Source: Archegozetes longisetosus
Taxonomy: Eukaryota > Arthropoda > Arachnida > Sarcoptiformes > Trhypochthoniidae
NCBI GenBank assembly: GCA_018873245.2
Contig: JAEMBT020000001.1
Location: 9,768,220 to 9,832,219, forward strand
Direction: 5' to 3'
Length of the DNA stretch: 64,000 bases
Position 1 is the first letter of the stretch, and each line of letters opens with the position of its first letter. This document shows, piece by piece, positions 1 to 11,164 of the stretch. The translations under genes and the position numbers were made by a program. The notes below the pieces were generated by a model, which worked only from the letters and a program-made list of their open reading frames with translations, was not told the DNA's origin and searched no databases.

Positions 1-323
1 ACATAAGGATAATTTCTATATGTACAGATCCTAATTCAAATTACTAGAAAGTCACATCTTTAGTCATTAGTTTTTTCCATGAACTGCCTTATTTTGAATA
101 ACACTAAGATTTAAATTTCAGAATTGAACTGATAAGAAAAATTTTAACATATATTAATTTTAGAAAACTAAGTTTCTTTTAAGAGTCAAAACTTCAATAT
201 TAGATATGAAAAACGAAGTTTTTTATTGCATAATATATTATTTGCTTATGCCGAATTTATATTGTATATTTCATATTGTAACAAATATATTTTATCTTCA
301 AAAATTAAGTGGTTTGAGTTTAA

Positions 324-2387
324 TTACAATTTTGTTGATTCATAAACACTATCACTAGTGATTTTTAAACCACAACTTTCGTTTAAGGTATTCTTATATC
401 TAATACGAATCCAAATCAATATAAAGAATGGGATAGAAAACATGAAAGCAGCTATGATAAATACTAAACCAGGAAATAAAGCAATACTACTATTGAATAT
501 AACAGCAAAAAGTGTATTGGCAATTAGTGGTGTGGTCGAGTCAAGCGCTGCGATCAAACTGAAAACTTTCCCAAACTCTTCCTTCTCAACAATTTTCGAC
601 AAATAGGTTCGAGTCCCAACTGAAGATATGTTACTAATAGAGCCGACAATAGTGGACACTATATAGCCAGTCATGTTCAGTACCAAAGCCATGAGCAAAC
701 TCGATATAAAACATGAAATGATACCAACCATGGCCATTGATAGGTCAGATATTTTCAATAATTTTAGTAGAAATAGAGTTGCAATTCCTTATGTTGGTAT
801 AGAAAAAGTTTATAAATCGTTAGCTTATTATCAGAAAATAAACCTCAGGCACACTTCATATTGTTGTAAATCATGTTTATATTCAAATTCAGTTTTGGTT
901 AAATTATAATGAATAAGAGATATCATGAGCTCAAAGTAAACTTTAAAAGTAAAACTATTCAATATGATTTATCACAATATTAGAAGTCAAAGTGGACTGA
1001 AGTTTAATTTTCTTAATACCTGTCCCAATAGATTTAATAATAATGACGATCGCATCGATATAATTGTATTCTTGGATATTCCATAAATACACTCTTTGAG
1101 CGAATTGAAACATTATAGATTGCGGGCCAATGCTTAGTAGCATAAGAAAAGCCATCGAAATTATAATAAGCCATAACTGCATTCTCTTATTATTTTCGCG
1201 CTTTTTAGTACAAGTCAACCAAACTTCTCTGACGTTTCTCAAATTAAATATCATTAAAATGGGAGAAATTTTAGTTTTTGACTTGAGAATCGATTCCTCA
1301 TTTGATTTCTGCGGGCCTGTTTGTTTCGAACGATCATCATATTGTACTTCTTTAGTCTGATTAATTGCGAAAAGGGCCCAAAATATAGATAGGCAAAATC
1401 CCGAAAATGCAATCAATAAAACCCCGCTGTAATTATGCAGTTGTCCAGAAATTAGCCACGGAGTGCAACTTAAGGCGTATGCGCCTATTACTTCTGCTAA
1501 TAGCGAGGCTATAAAATTGAGTTTGATATCAGATCTCTGATAATTCTCACTCTTATAAAGTTTAAAATTAAGTTCAATATCACAATTTTCTTAATCTAAA
1601 CCTTAGTATTAATGTGATTAAATCATCCTAACTTAATATAGAGAAAAATTTCGACGATTACTGAATAGAAATGATACTTAATTTTCGAGAAATACCCTTA
1701 TTGTTATGCTCAAAAATTCATTTCAATATTAATAAATTTTAAGATTTATTCTGACCTATTAACAGAAAAACTTCGAAAATCATGAATTTTGTGGGCCTGG
1801 ATTCAGGAGTAGATGTGATAGTCTGATAACTTAAAGCTGCTGTCAAACAACTAATAATTCCGGCACCAAAAGTAGATGGTAAGCATGAAATCAATAATAA
1901 TGTATAACCTGAAAAAATTCAAACAACATAAAAAAAATTTACTTATGGTGAAAACAAGTTGTAGGTTAAAGAATATTATTCACTGACTAGTTTTAAAATA
2001 GATGACCATCAATAATATGATAATTGTCTCAATGGCAGATCCAATTGACCCATAAATCATCAGAACCTTTCTTCCATTCGAATAGACATCACACCACGAA
2101 CCCAGAAATAGGCACCAGAAAACCGATGGTATAGTCGATAGTATAGTGCAATATAAATTAAATTGTGTTGATTTTTTCAGAATAGCAATCTTGAGATTTT
2201 CCGGATCCTCTAATCCTCCAGCCTCTAACATCGACAGCTTCAAACAGTATGAGTCATTCTGTTGATAAACAAATTTACAAATTTTATCCTGAATTAATTG
2301 ACCCACTGGAACTGTCTTTGTGAGAAATGAAAACATATATATCAGTATAAATATTTCTGCTCTCAAACAATGAACTTGAATATTGAG
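324..2387 (-). CDS. SLC46-type (proton-coupled folate transporter-like) MFS transporter, N-terminus incomplete
   Basis: Multi-pass membrane transporter of the major facilitator superfamily, by resemblance to the SLC46 family (folate and related solute carriers of plasma or lysosomal membranes). I read four exons on the minus strand with GT-AG junctions and matching phases: 2387-1988, 1908-1756, 1493-1020 and 787-324, about 496 codons. Family-like points are the first exon (a hydrophobic segment, an extracellular loop with Cys pairs, then the motif WCDVYSNGRK in the loop after TM2), the TM4-5 piece with FGAGIISCLTAALSY and ESRPTKF, and the second half with alternating hydrophobic helices after a charged central loop. 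The first exon opens directly in coding sequence with no ATG in frame, so a short 5' exon is missing from my model. The substrate cannot be read from sequence. Fairly sure of the family, less of the exact splice at 1493. Confidence 0.75.
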
Positions 2388-3599
2388 CTACAATTCATTT
2401 TTCATAAGAAAATTTGTTAAATTTTCACGTTTGATATTTTTAATCACATATAATATTATTTATATTGAATTAATATTTGCTTAATATTTATAGTCATATT
2501 TTTACTGAAAGTCATCATTACGTTAAGCACTGCAATAGACTGTTCTCAATCTTTCAAGACTAATGGCAATCATCAGAATGAGAAGCAAGTTTCATAAGTT
2601 TTTGAAACTTTTACTTTTGTCGAATGCATTACCAATACTAGTCATCATTAATTATTAAGTATTATAAGCACACGTACTATGCCTGAAACAAATGTCCGAA
2701 AAAGATAAAATATATACTTCCATGTATAGCATTTAATGATGGCATTTATCGACTGTGCTGCATCCTAGAAATACTGAGTTATAATGATTAATATATTGAT
2801 CATTACTTATAAGTTCAAATTTGTTAATTTATAACTTTAGAATTTTGTTTACAATGTGGAAGTATACTTAATGAACTAATAATTTGCATTTTATTAAATC
2901 TTATCTATTGACTCAAGTCATTCATAGTTAAGCTTAAGATTTAATAATATTGAATGAGTCAATACCATACAGGTTTTACGGTACAGTCGATTACCTGACA
3001 TTAATACTTTACACATAAGTATATATCTCTATTTTTTCAAACATTTGTTTCAGACATAGTGCTCAATTAGCTAATTATTTACGCCAAATTATGATTCAAT
3101 TCTGTTTTACGTTTAATTTTTGATTATATCTGATGGATAGAAAATTTAAAATTATTTGGAAAAGGTCTAAAAATAAAGAGAATTGGAAAAAATCATAAAT
3201 TGGTCTTTTGGATAACATTTTTACATCAATTATTTCTTATTTCGTTATAGCCCTCAATGACTAACAATAGAACCAATTATCAAATTTTTGAGTCTTTCGA
3301 TATATCCTTGTAATTGAAATTCCATCAATAAGATCAGTAATATTTGCTGAACTGACAAAAATCATAGTAAGGTATTTTCGATATATGATCTTCTCAAGTC
3401 TTGATAAATTTTTGTCTCAAGACTCAACAATTCTCGAATTACGAGATAATATAAATATAAAATACTCTACTGTTCATTACTTTACATATAAAACATAATA
3501 CTTAATTTAATAAAATATATTAAATACACGAGAAATCGTCAAGCGAATTTACAATTTAATCAAAAATTTACATAAAAATTTTAATCTTGAATAAAAATC
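2388..3599. other. Intergenic AT-rich stretch
   Basis: No coding pattern, RNA gene or paired terminal repeat was recognised here. The missing 5' exon of the transporter probably lies at the left end of this interval. Confidence 0.5.
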
Positions 3600-3863
3600 G
3601 TTCGTTCGTTTGCGTGCGTTTCCCTCCCTTTCGGGAGACTAACGCGAGCCCAACTCCCCTTAGGGAGACTCACTCGAGCCCCATTTACAGAGTGAGTTTT
3701 TCGAGGCGGTCGGGCGGGGCATGCACATCGGGCAAAAGGCGGTTATAACCGAGGACATGGGGCCAGCATGTCGCAGTCAAAGAAGTATAGCGACCACGAG
3801 GTTCGAACCTGGGACCTCCACCCCAAGGTTCGACTCGCTGACCACTACACCCCAGTGACCCTA
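3600..3863 (-). repeat. tRNA-derived SINE with 12-bp target duplication
   Basis: A GC-rich island in AT-rich DNA. Read on the minus strand, the head (about 3862-3787) looks like a tRNA: it has a box A-like TAGTGGTCAGCG and a box B-like GGTTCGAACCT about 35 bases further on, so it should carry an internal Pol III promoter. The body follows, and the tail ends in short CGAA-type repeats at about 3600-3625. The element is flanked by the perfect direct repeat TGAATAAAAATC (3588-3599 and 3864-3875), as expected of LINE-driven retroposition. I do not think it is a functional tRNA gene because the anticodon arm does not fold cleanly. Confidence 0.75.
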
Positions 3864-4237
3864 TGAATAAAAATCATTTACATGAAATCCGAAGTTATAG
3901 TAATATTTCAAGAAGGAATAGGTTAAATAAAAATTTTGACTCATGAGTCAATAACTGCAATGAGTTTATATTGAGCAAAATCACTTTCATCTCATGAATC
4001 TTCTACTTGTAATCAGAAAAAATGTTAAATTTTACTTAAGCTATTATGAGAAATTCCCTTTTAGTTAAGATTTCGATTCAATAATATATCTGGCGAAAAA
4101 AAGTCCGGAAAAAGTGTAAAATTTTCAATGAAAATTACAGTATTTTGGCCTCAAATTTACCATAAGAATGCATTTTATTCTAATTATTACAACTAAAAAG
4201 GAGTGACAATTTGTTTGGGCCTCCCTCTGCAGTTATA

Positions 4238-5593
4238 TTAGGTCAGCCGGAAATTAATCGGACTTTTTAATCACGTTACTGATAAAAGTTGTAAACATGT
4301 TTATGTTATATTATTGCGCATTAGAGTAAAAGAAAGTGAATGACGCGGTCGCTTGTATTTCTCGTGCTTTTGAATACGATTTCTGTTTATGGTCCAAAAG
4401 TGGACCCACTTCGAGCTAGTGTTACAAATCAAGAACAACGTGCATTTATTAAATGTCATGTTCTATTGAACACTCCTGCTATTGAAGTTTATAAGATGCT
4501 AGATAAAATAGCTCGGAGAAGTGCATTAAGCAAAAGTTAGGTATATGACCTTTATAATCAATTTAAAGATAGAAGCCGCCTAAGCAGCGAGGATGCCCCT
4601 CACCCAGGAAGACCTCGTACTTCGACTGATATAACACACGAACAAAAACTTAAGGAGCTTTTAAATGAGGGCAATTACTGGAGGACCGAAGATTTGGCCC
4701 AAGAATTAGGTATTAGTATCACGAGTACAAAGGATCTTTTGAATATGGTAGGGGCAAGAAAGTTAGCCTCAAGATGGGTACCACACGAATTAAAACCCCA
4801 ACAAAAGGAGTTTCGGGTACATATTTCTACAGAGAACCTTGAAAGATATAATAGTAACCCTGATATTCTGGAAAGAATTATAGCAATCGATGAAACTTGG
4901 CTGAAGAGCTACGACCCATTAGATGCTAAGAGTTCACGTCAATGGATCCTACCTAACAAACACCGTAATTATTTAAAGTTAAATTTTCGAAATCTAAAAA
5001 TTATGTGAGTGGCTTTATTCTTTGTCGTAGGCCGACCAAAGTCAGGGCAACAATGAGTGACTGGAAGGTAATGATGATCGTAGCGTTTCATCAAAATCGG
5101 ATCATAGCTTATCAAATTTTACCAAAAAATAAAAACGTCAATTTTGAAGTTTATCTTAATTTTTGTCCGAAATATTGCACTGAGAGACAAACAAACACCG
5201 TATTGCGAGACCACTCATCTTACATGACAATGCTAAGCCACACAAACATCAGAAAGTTCAAGAATTTTTCAAATGACATCGATGGGAGGTGTTAAAACAT
5301 CCCCCTTATAGCCCTGATTTGAATCCTTGCAACTATGATGGTATTGCTAGAATAAAGAAGCCTAGCAAAGGAAAGAGATTTGCCAATGAGAATGAACTTA
5401 AAGCTGCTTATGATGAAGTTATTAAAGAAATAAATCTAAAAGATGAGGCTACAGGAATACGACACCTCCCAGAGCGGTGGGCTTTAGTCACCCAGACAGG
5501 GGGAGAATATATTGTATAATTATATTATTATATAATAAATATCTTTTAAAGTCTATGATTTCTAATATTCCGGTTATTTTCCGGCTGACCTAA
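4238..5593 (+). mobile_element. mariner-family transposon, nearly full length
   Basis: Terminal inverted repeats beginning TTAGGTCAGCCGG at 4238 and ending in its reverse complement at 5593, flanked by TA on both sides (4236-4237, 5594-5595), the target duplication of Tc1/mariner elements. The interior carries one transposase reading broken into several frames (see 4340-5519). A decayed relative lies at about 44600-44930 on the minus strand. Confidence 0.9.
4340..5519 (+). pseudogene. mariner transposase, disrupted
   Basis: DDE/D cut-and-paste transposase. Pieces in order: a hydrophobic N-terminus (MTRSLVFLVLLNTISVYG), helix-turn-helix region, stop TAG at about 4538 where the related copy at 10459 has Gln, the HTH linker with GRPRTS, the first catalytic block AIDETWLKSYDP, then frame changes near 5008, a degraded second block (LRDHSSYMT where HDNARPH is usual), and the C-terminal block HPPYSPDLNPCNYDG. 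The third catalytic Asp is Asn (PCN for PCD). The C-terminus ends in the usual mariner pattern (LPERW ... GEYIV). It is inactive because of several breaks and lost acidic residues. The signal-peptide-like N-terminus is odd for a nuclear enzyme and recurs in the other mariner family here. Confidence 0.85.
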
Positions 5594-6930
5594 TACATTT
5601 TCAGATATTTTGTTGTATTACAGCTCAAGTTTAAGTTAGACAAACCAATAAATGATAATTCCCTTAAAATGATTATAATGTGTCCACTTTAAAAGGTTAC
5701 TAAATAAATATAACTTGAGATAAAGAATTGCATGATCTTTGTTTTAGTCAATCAAATAATTTTTACAGTAAAGTCATCTAGAGAGATCAATTGAATCTTT
5801 CGTTTATTCTGATTGTATTTGAAATGCAAGAAATACAATAAATTTATTTCACCCATTTTTTGCAGAGGAATACAGTGTTTAAGATGCTTTTATTGATTGT
5901 TTGATTGAATACTTTTATATTCATTTAAAATAATCTTATCGAAATTGTTACGCAGTGGCGTAGCACTAAGTAATTTGGATCGAGATTATGTATATATTTT
6001 AGAAAGCATACTCAAACTAATATCAAGTTATTTAACACTCTTATATTTTTAATGTCACATGACTGATATGCGTTATGATTATAAGACATGACCCAAACTA
6101 TAGCATATTTAACTATATAAACTATAGGTTTGTTTTTCTTATGGGGGATCGACTCTCAAAAACCAAACACAACATCAAAAATGGATCTTAAGGTCTCAAT
6201 TCTTTTTTATGTATAAATTTTAATTTCAAAGTCATGTAGTTTTGTCTATGTTTTAATGTTTTTCTAATAAAAACTTTAAATAATTCTAACAAGTTATCTC
6301 CGACAACACAACAGACAACGGCGCAACGAAATATTTATTAATGAATCAGAAAATTCAATGAGATATGAAATGACTATTGTTTGAGATAATTATATGTTTT
6401 ATTGAAATACTGATGTATATGGTATTTTGCAGAATGTACAATTTAGCAAAATTATTTCAATAATTATTAATTGTCAAACGCATTAATAAATAAATTTTAA
6501 GGTTTTATTTGATCCAATGTGTTGAAACTCTAATGAATTTGAATTCAAAACATATCTTTTGAAAGCAGATATTTGAATAGAGCTTGGAAACATTCAATGT
6601 AAGGAGAATATGAGTAAAAAATCTGAAGAATTGTTTTAGCAGTCATCACCTCAGAATTTTATGAAGTTTTAGAAATTGAATGTGCCATGGTTTGAAAGAA
6701 ATAAAAATTAATTTTAAACCCTTTAATTATAGGAGATAAGAAATTATCACTTTCCGTGTGACTAATAATATATGAAAAAACTTATCCTTTGAAATATCTT
6801 TTAGTGAACAACCTTTATTTATCAATTGATTACAATTTTGTGTAAAGAGTTTTGTTGATAGAAAATTTTGACAAGCATTTATAGTTAATTAGATATATCA
6901 ATATAATAACAAAATTCAAGGTTATACTTA
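5594..6930. other. Intergenic; one possible hAT terminus
   Basis: No gene seen. At about 5953 the string CAGTGGCGTAGCACTAA looks like a hAT left terminus, and about 6140 has a GGGGGATCGACTC motif common inside such elements, but I found no matching right terminus or duplicated target. Confidence 0.3.
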
Positions 6931-7063
6931 CTAAGAACCTTTAGAGGTGTCCCACGAATTTTTAAATGAAATGTATTCTAAAATTTACTTTTTGAAAAGA
7001 TATTTTAAGTTCAAATGATAAAAAATGATGAGCATAACATTTTATGGTGATATAAGTATATAT

Positions 7064-10009
7064 TAGTGTTTTTTAAGTTTTAAAATTTGAATTATATTCA
7101 GTTTTAGTCAAATTTTTCAGACAGAAAATATTTAATTTTAGTTTCAGTTAAAGTATTGATAAGATTTAAAATTTTAGCTGATTTTAGTTTTATTTTTTCC
7201 AAATTATTAGTTACTTTGAGTTTTAGTTAAAGTTTTCAAAAATAAAAAGTGATTTAGTTTTAGTTTCAGTTTCAGTTTTCATTCAAGTTTTGTAACACTT
7301 TACATGATGTTAAAATTTAAATAAGGATTCGTTGTATATAAACATAACTTCTCTTTCTAATTGCTTCGGACTTAATAAATGTCGTTTTCCTTTTAAACAA
7401 TCGCCAGAAATGCTGAAAATTCTCTCACTCGATGCCTGAGAAGCTGGAATGACCAGAATATCAGGTGCAATATTAGCAATTAATGGAAATTTATTAGAAA
7501 TGATTTTGTTCGCCCAAAAATCAATTGAATTAAGTTGGCATTGATGATCTTTTGATGAGTTCCCAAAATAATCAATTGTAAGATTAAAATCAGCTAAGAA
7601 TTGAGTCTTTAGATATTCTATATAACTTATAATTTCATTTTTCACATTACTTTGTTTGGAGGAATTATTTTGATTTAATGATGAAAATATTATATTTTGA
7701 ACACTTGAAAAAGGAGTGTTGGAATCGGAATGAATATCATGTGAACTTTCTTTAAACTCTATATTGAAGTCATTCTTTATTAATTCACTATACTTTATTG
7801 CACATTCAACTTGTTCACTGTTCAAACACAAAGCAAATCGCGGATCATATAAAGTTGCAGTTAAAAATATCGGATCACAATTAACTTCTGATGGATTTGT
7901 GAAAATTTTAAATCGTCTCTTTAATTCCTTCTTCATAAAATCGACGATTTTCTTATCAGGAAATGTACTTTTAACGCTTTCGAGATGGCTGTTAAGTTCA
8001 ATTAAGGACGGAATTACTGATGAAATCGTAATATAGAGCTCTCCTTCAAGTAATTTAGTGTGCTGTGAAAAGGCTTTAGAAGTGTTAATGTTTTGCTAAT
8101 TAAAGTCCATTCAGTCACTGTAAAGTGATCCCAAGATAATTCTTCACAAATTTGCGAAATTTCTTTTTGGTATTTATTAAACCAATTAAGCATTAGAAAA
8201 GAGCAGACCATCGAGTTGGACAATAAGATGGGGGTTTACTATTGCATATGTTTTTAAACTTTTGAATTGCAATCGTGGATTTATTTATTTTGGATGAAAT
8301 TTTTCTAATTTTTTGAGATAATTGTTTGATGTCACATGAATTTGTAACAGAATTTACAACTAATTGTAGTGTATGTGCATAACATGGGAGTCTAACAGTT
8401 CTCTTGTAATTTAAAGAATTTAGTTCAATTTCTCTAACTTCAAATTCTTTGATTTCATTACTAATAATTGATTCTTCTACATCCCATTGTATTTCCTCGT
8501 GTAAAGTGTTCTTAAATGAGTTTTCGCAATACTCTTCAACAACAAATAAATTTTCTGCAACATCTTCAATGACTTGATTAGCAGAATTCAAATGCTTGTA
8601 ACTATAAGTACAAATTTTCTTAAAAGCTTTTATCATATTAGATCCATTATCAGTCACAATTCTTGAAATACTATTAAAATTAATATCATATGAATTTAAA
8701 ATCCTCTCTAAACAATTTTTAACATTTTCCCCTGTATGAGAGTCATTAATAGTTTGCAATCCAATTAATAAATTGTTAATTAATTTTGTTTGATGATTAT
8801 AGTTATGAGCAGTAACCGCTAAGAAAGAATTTGTAAGATTTTTGCATGTCCATAGATCGCATGTTAGGGCAATAAGTTTTGAACTTTTTAAATTTGACTT
8901 AATTTTAGATCTTAAATCGCTTTCCATTTCAATCGCATGCTTAGATAATTTGTTATTGCCGGGCATTCTAAATTTTGGATCAAAGTGTTGAATTAAATCA
9001 ACAAATTGCTTACAATAAAGCATATTATAAGGATAACGTGTCGAAGCGAAAAAGTATGACAAATTTTTCTCCCATTATTTGTTTTCTATCATTTAAGTCA
9101 TACTTAACTCGAGAGTTTAATAATGATGTCAAAGTTTGCTGTTTTTCAGTTGACTTTTTCTTATCTAAATCTCTGTTTGCGTTGATTTCATTGAAAGTTT
9201 TAAACTCATTTTGATGATGATTTTTAAGATGAGTTTTCATATTTGTTGTAAATTTTGGCACTTTCATATTACAATTATTAATTTGGCAAATTTCTGAATT
9301 GGAATCCTTATGTTCTTGAAAATAGCTCCAAATTGGAGACTCTTTCGGTCTTTCGATCTTAGTATTCAATTTCTCAGTTTCGCACACATTTTCATTTTCA
9401 CTTTCATTATTTTCACCAAAAATAAGTTTTGTTTGTCTTTTATTAGAAGCTTTACATTCTGATTTCTTCCGTTTATGATTTTTTGGTGATATCTCTTCAA
9501 TTTCACTCTCATATGAGGCATTTACTTCTGAATTAGACATTTTAATTTATGCATTGACACACAAAAGAATAATGACACCGATTTAATGTTAAACGCAAAC
9601 ACAAATAAGTGTATTGAACAGATACTCAAAGTAAAGTCATCAGTGATAGTATGAGTAATTTATGCTTATCAAGTTAATCTCTAAGCCCAGAAAGGATTGG
9701 AAAATTTTGTTGGTGAAAGTTGCCGGTCTTGTAAAGTGATAAATGATCATATGTCAATGTGTGATAGAACTCAAAGTGAACTTAAGTTTTGTAGAGAATT
9801 GAGTTTTAGTTTCAGTTTATTTTCTCATAGAAAAGCATTTAATTTAAGATTTAGTTTTAGTTTTATATCAAGAGTCACTTAAAGAATCACGTTTGCTTAG
9901 TTTGAATACAGAAAATCGTTAATTTTAGTTTTAGTTATAGTTCACTTTAACTAAAACACAAAAGTAATTTTAGTTTAACTTTAACTCTAGCAAAACTTAA
10001 AGAACACTA
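7064..10009 (-). mobile_element. hAT transposon, near full length
   Basis: Terminal repeats TAGTGTTCTTTAAGTTTT-type at both ends (7064 and the reverse complement ending at 10009), flanked by the perfect 8-bp duplication GTATATAT (7056-7063, 10010-10017). The empty site is visible in the uninterrupted copy of element X near 20250. Subterminal TTTTAGTTT motifs recur near both ends (about 7085-7290 and 9790-9980), as expected for transposase binding. Contains a BED-finger hAT transposase on the minus strand. Confidence 0.92.
7310..9540 (-). pseudogene. hAT-family transposase, frameshifted
   Basis: Starts at 9540. The N-terminus is charged (about 60 residues), followed by a BED zinc finger (SPIWSYFQEH, then Cys-x6-Cys and a distal His pair in KTHLKNHH), then the RNase-H-like core with the catalytic region ALTCDLWTCKN and VTDNGSNM, a Cys-His region (RLPCYAHTLQLVV), TRW, and the C-terminal dimerisation region ending PASQASSERIFSISG. 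The frame changes near 9055, 8215 and 8060; each break sits at an A5 or T4 run and a single base restores continuity. Length after joining is about 740 residues, normal for the family. This is either a recently dead copy or one hit by sequence errors. Confidence 0.85.
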
Positions 10010-10051
10010 GTATATATGTTTAATATGAGTTTATACTATTATTATACGTGT

Positions 10052-10230
10052 TTATTCATGTATGTGATAGTATACAAGAAAATGAGTGAAACAAAAAGTT
10101 TTTCTACAAACACTACAATTAATAAAAGATATTTCTTTACAATTAGGTTCACAACAATGACTTAAGCCGAAATCAGAACAAATTTCTTTTGCAGTATCAA
10201 ATTTTTCAGGTCTCTCTTCTGTATATCTAC
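10052..10230 (-). pseudogene. Cys/His-rich transposase tail of element X
   Basis: About 58 residues on the minus strand rich in spaced Cys and His (CRYTEE ... SHCCEPNCKE ... NCSVCRKTFCFTHF). The same tail is read from the uninterrupted copy on the plus strand (about 20030-20206) with only a few changes, so it was coding when the copies spread. The spacing suggests a zinc-binding tail like those at the C-terminus of piggyBac-type and other transposases; the family is my inference. It is cut on its N-terminal side by the MULE insertion. Confidence 0.5.
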
Positions 10231-10240
10231 ACTTTTTATT

Positions 10241-10345
10241 CGTATCAGGCCAGTTCAGCGCAAAAAAATTCAGCCAACACAATTCAGCGCACACGAGTAA
10301 AGCGCAGAAACAATTCAGCACACAAAAGCTAAGCGCAATGAATAT
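10241..10345. repeat. Left terminal repeat of MULE 1 made of short repeats
   Basis: Terminal region built from degenerate 14-17 bp units of the type AATTCAGCGCAC. It pairs with an inverted copy at about 15640-15757. The repeat is interrupted at 10347 by the mariner pair and resumes at about 12570 (GCTTTCCAATT). Confidence 0.75.
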
Positions 10346-10346
10346 A

Positions 10347-11143
10347 TTAGATGATTTCATAATGGACTCAAACTTTTTGATAAGATAAAATTACGTTATT
10401 ATTAACTTTAGTCAATAAGTTAATACTTCCAACTCATCAATAGTTAGTGTACTATTAAATGATGGCCCTTCAACTAATTGTGTTGATTCTTGCCGTATTG
10501 GCATTAAAAAGTATCGAGGCCCCAATTTTAGACCAACTTCGGGAAAGTGTCACTGCAGAGGACCAGCGATCATTTATAAAGTTAAGTGTATTACTGGGCA
10601 CAGCTCCAAGAGTTGTTGCGACACAACTGGTAACTGCTGCTCCTCAAGGCCATTTAAGTGAAAGGCAAGTATACACCTGGTATAATGATTTTAAAGACGG
10701 AAAGCGCACAGATATAGAAAATCTATCTGGACCCGGAAGACCACGAGATGTGGTTACAGAAGAAAATAAAGAAATGGTTAGGCAGCTGATATTGGAGAGC
10801 GAGGGAATGTGTACGGAAGATCTCTTATATGAAACTCAAATGTCTCATACAAGCTTATGGAGACTTCTCAAAGAAATCGGAACCAGAAAAATAAAGTCCA
10901 TGTGGGTCCCTCACGAATTGACCGAGGGACAACAGCAAGCAAGAATGAATATAGCATGTAAACATCTTGCACGTTATCAAAGGGAATATGATTTTCTGAG
11001 TAAGATAATCGCCATCGATGAGACATGGATTAAATCATATGACCCACAAGAGTCTGGAGCCGCTAGTGAATGGCTATTGCCCGGACAAAAACCGTAGTTA
11101 TGCGGAAATGAAAAAGTTTGAAGTCCATTATGAAATCACCTAA
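10347..11143 (+). mobile_element. mariner copy A, internally deleted
   Basis: Termini TTAGATGATTTCATAATGG at 10347 and its inverse ending at 11143, with TA on each side. Compared with copy B (11165-12564) it lacks about 600 bp between the middle of the transposase and the right terminus; the junction falls in GAAAAA near 11115, a run present at both original ends. Confidence 0.85.
10459..11097 (+). pseudogene. mariner transposase N-terminal half (copy A)
   Basis: 212 residues. A hydrophobic leader (MMALQLIVLILAVLALK) is followed by the paired HTH domains with SERQVYTWYNDF and GRPRDVV, then WVPHEL, then the first catalytic Asp in AIDETWIKSYDP. The reading stops at GQKP followed by TAG. Copy B has the identical stop; one more A in the preceding A5 run would continue the protein (SYAEMKK), so the break is shared by both copies. 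It differs from copy B by one residue (Tyr for Cys near position 177). The C-terminal catalytic half is deleted here. Confidence 0.85.
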
Positions 11144-11164
11144 TATATTTAAATAAATATATAT

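Noticed and set aside
1494-1560. Longer upstream extension of the third transporter exon (RSDIKLNFIASLLAE)
   Set aside because: Using it duplicates the TM4-5 segment already encoded by 1908-1756 and breaks phase; the acceptor at 1494 restores both phase and family length.
3787-3862. tRNA gene on the minus strand
   Set aside because: Box A and B are present but the sequence continues into a SINE body bounded by a 12-bp duplication, and the anticodon arm does not fold cleanly.
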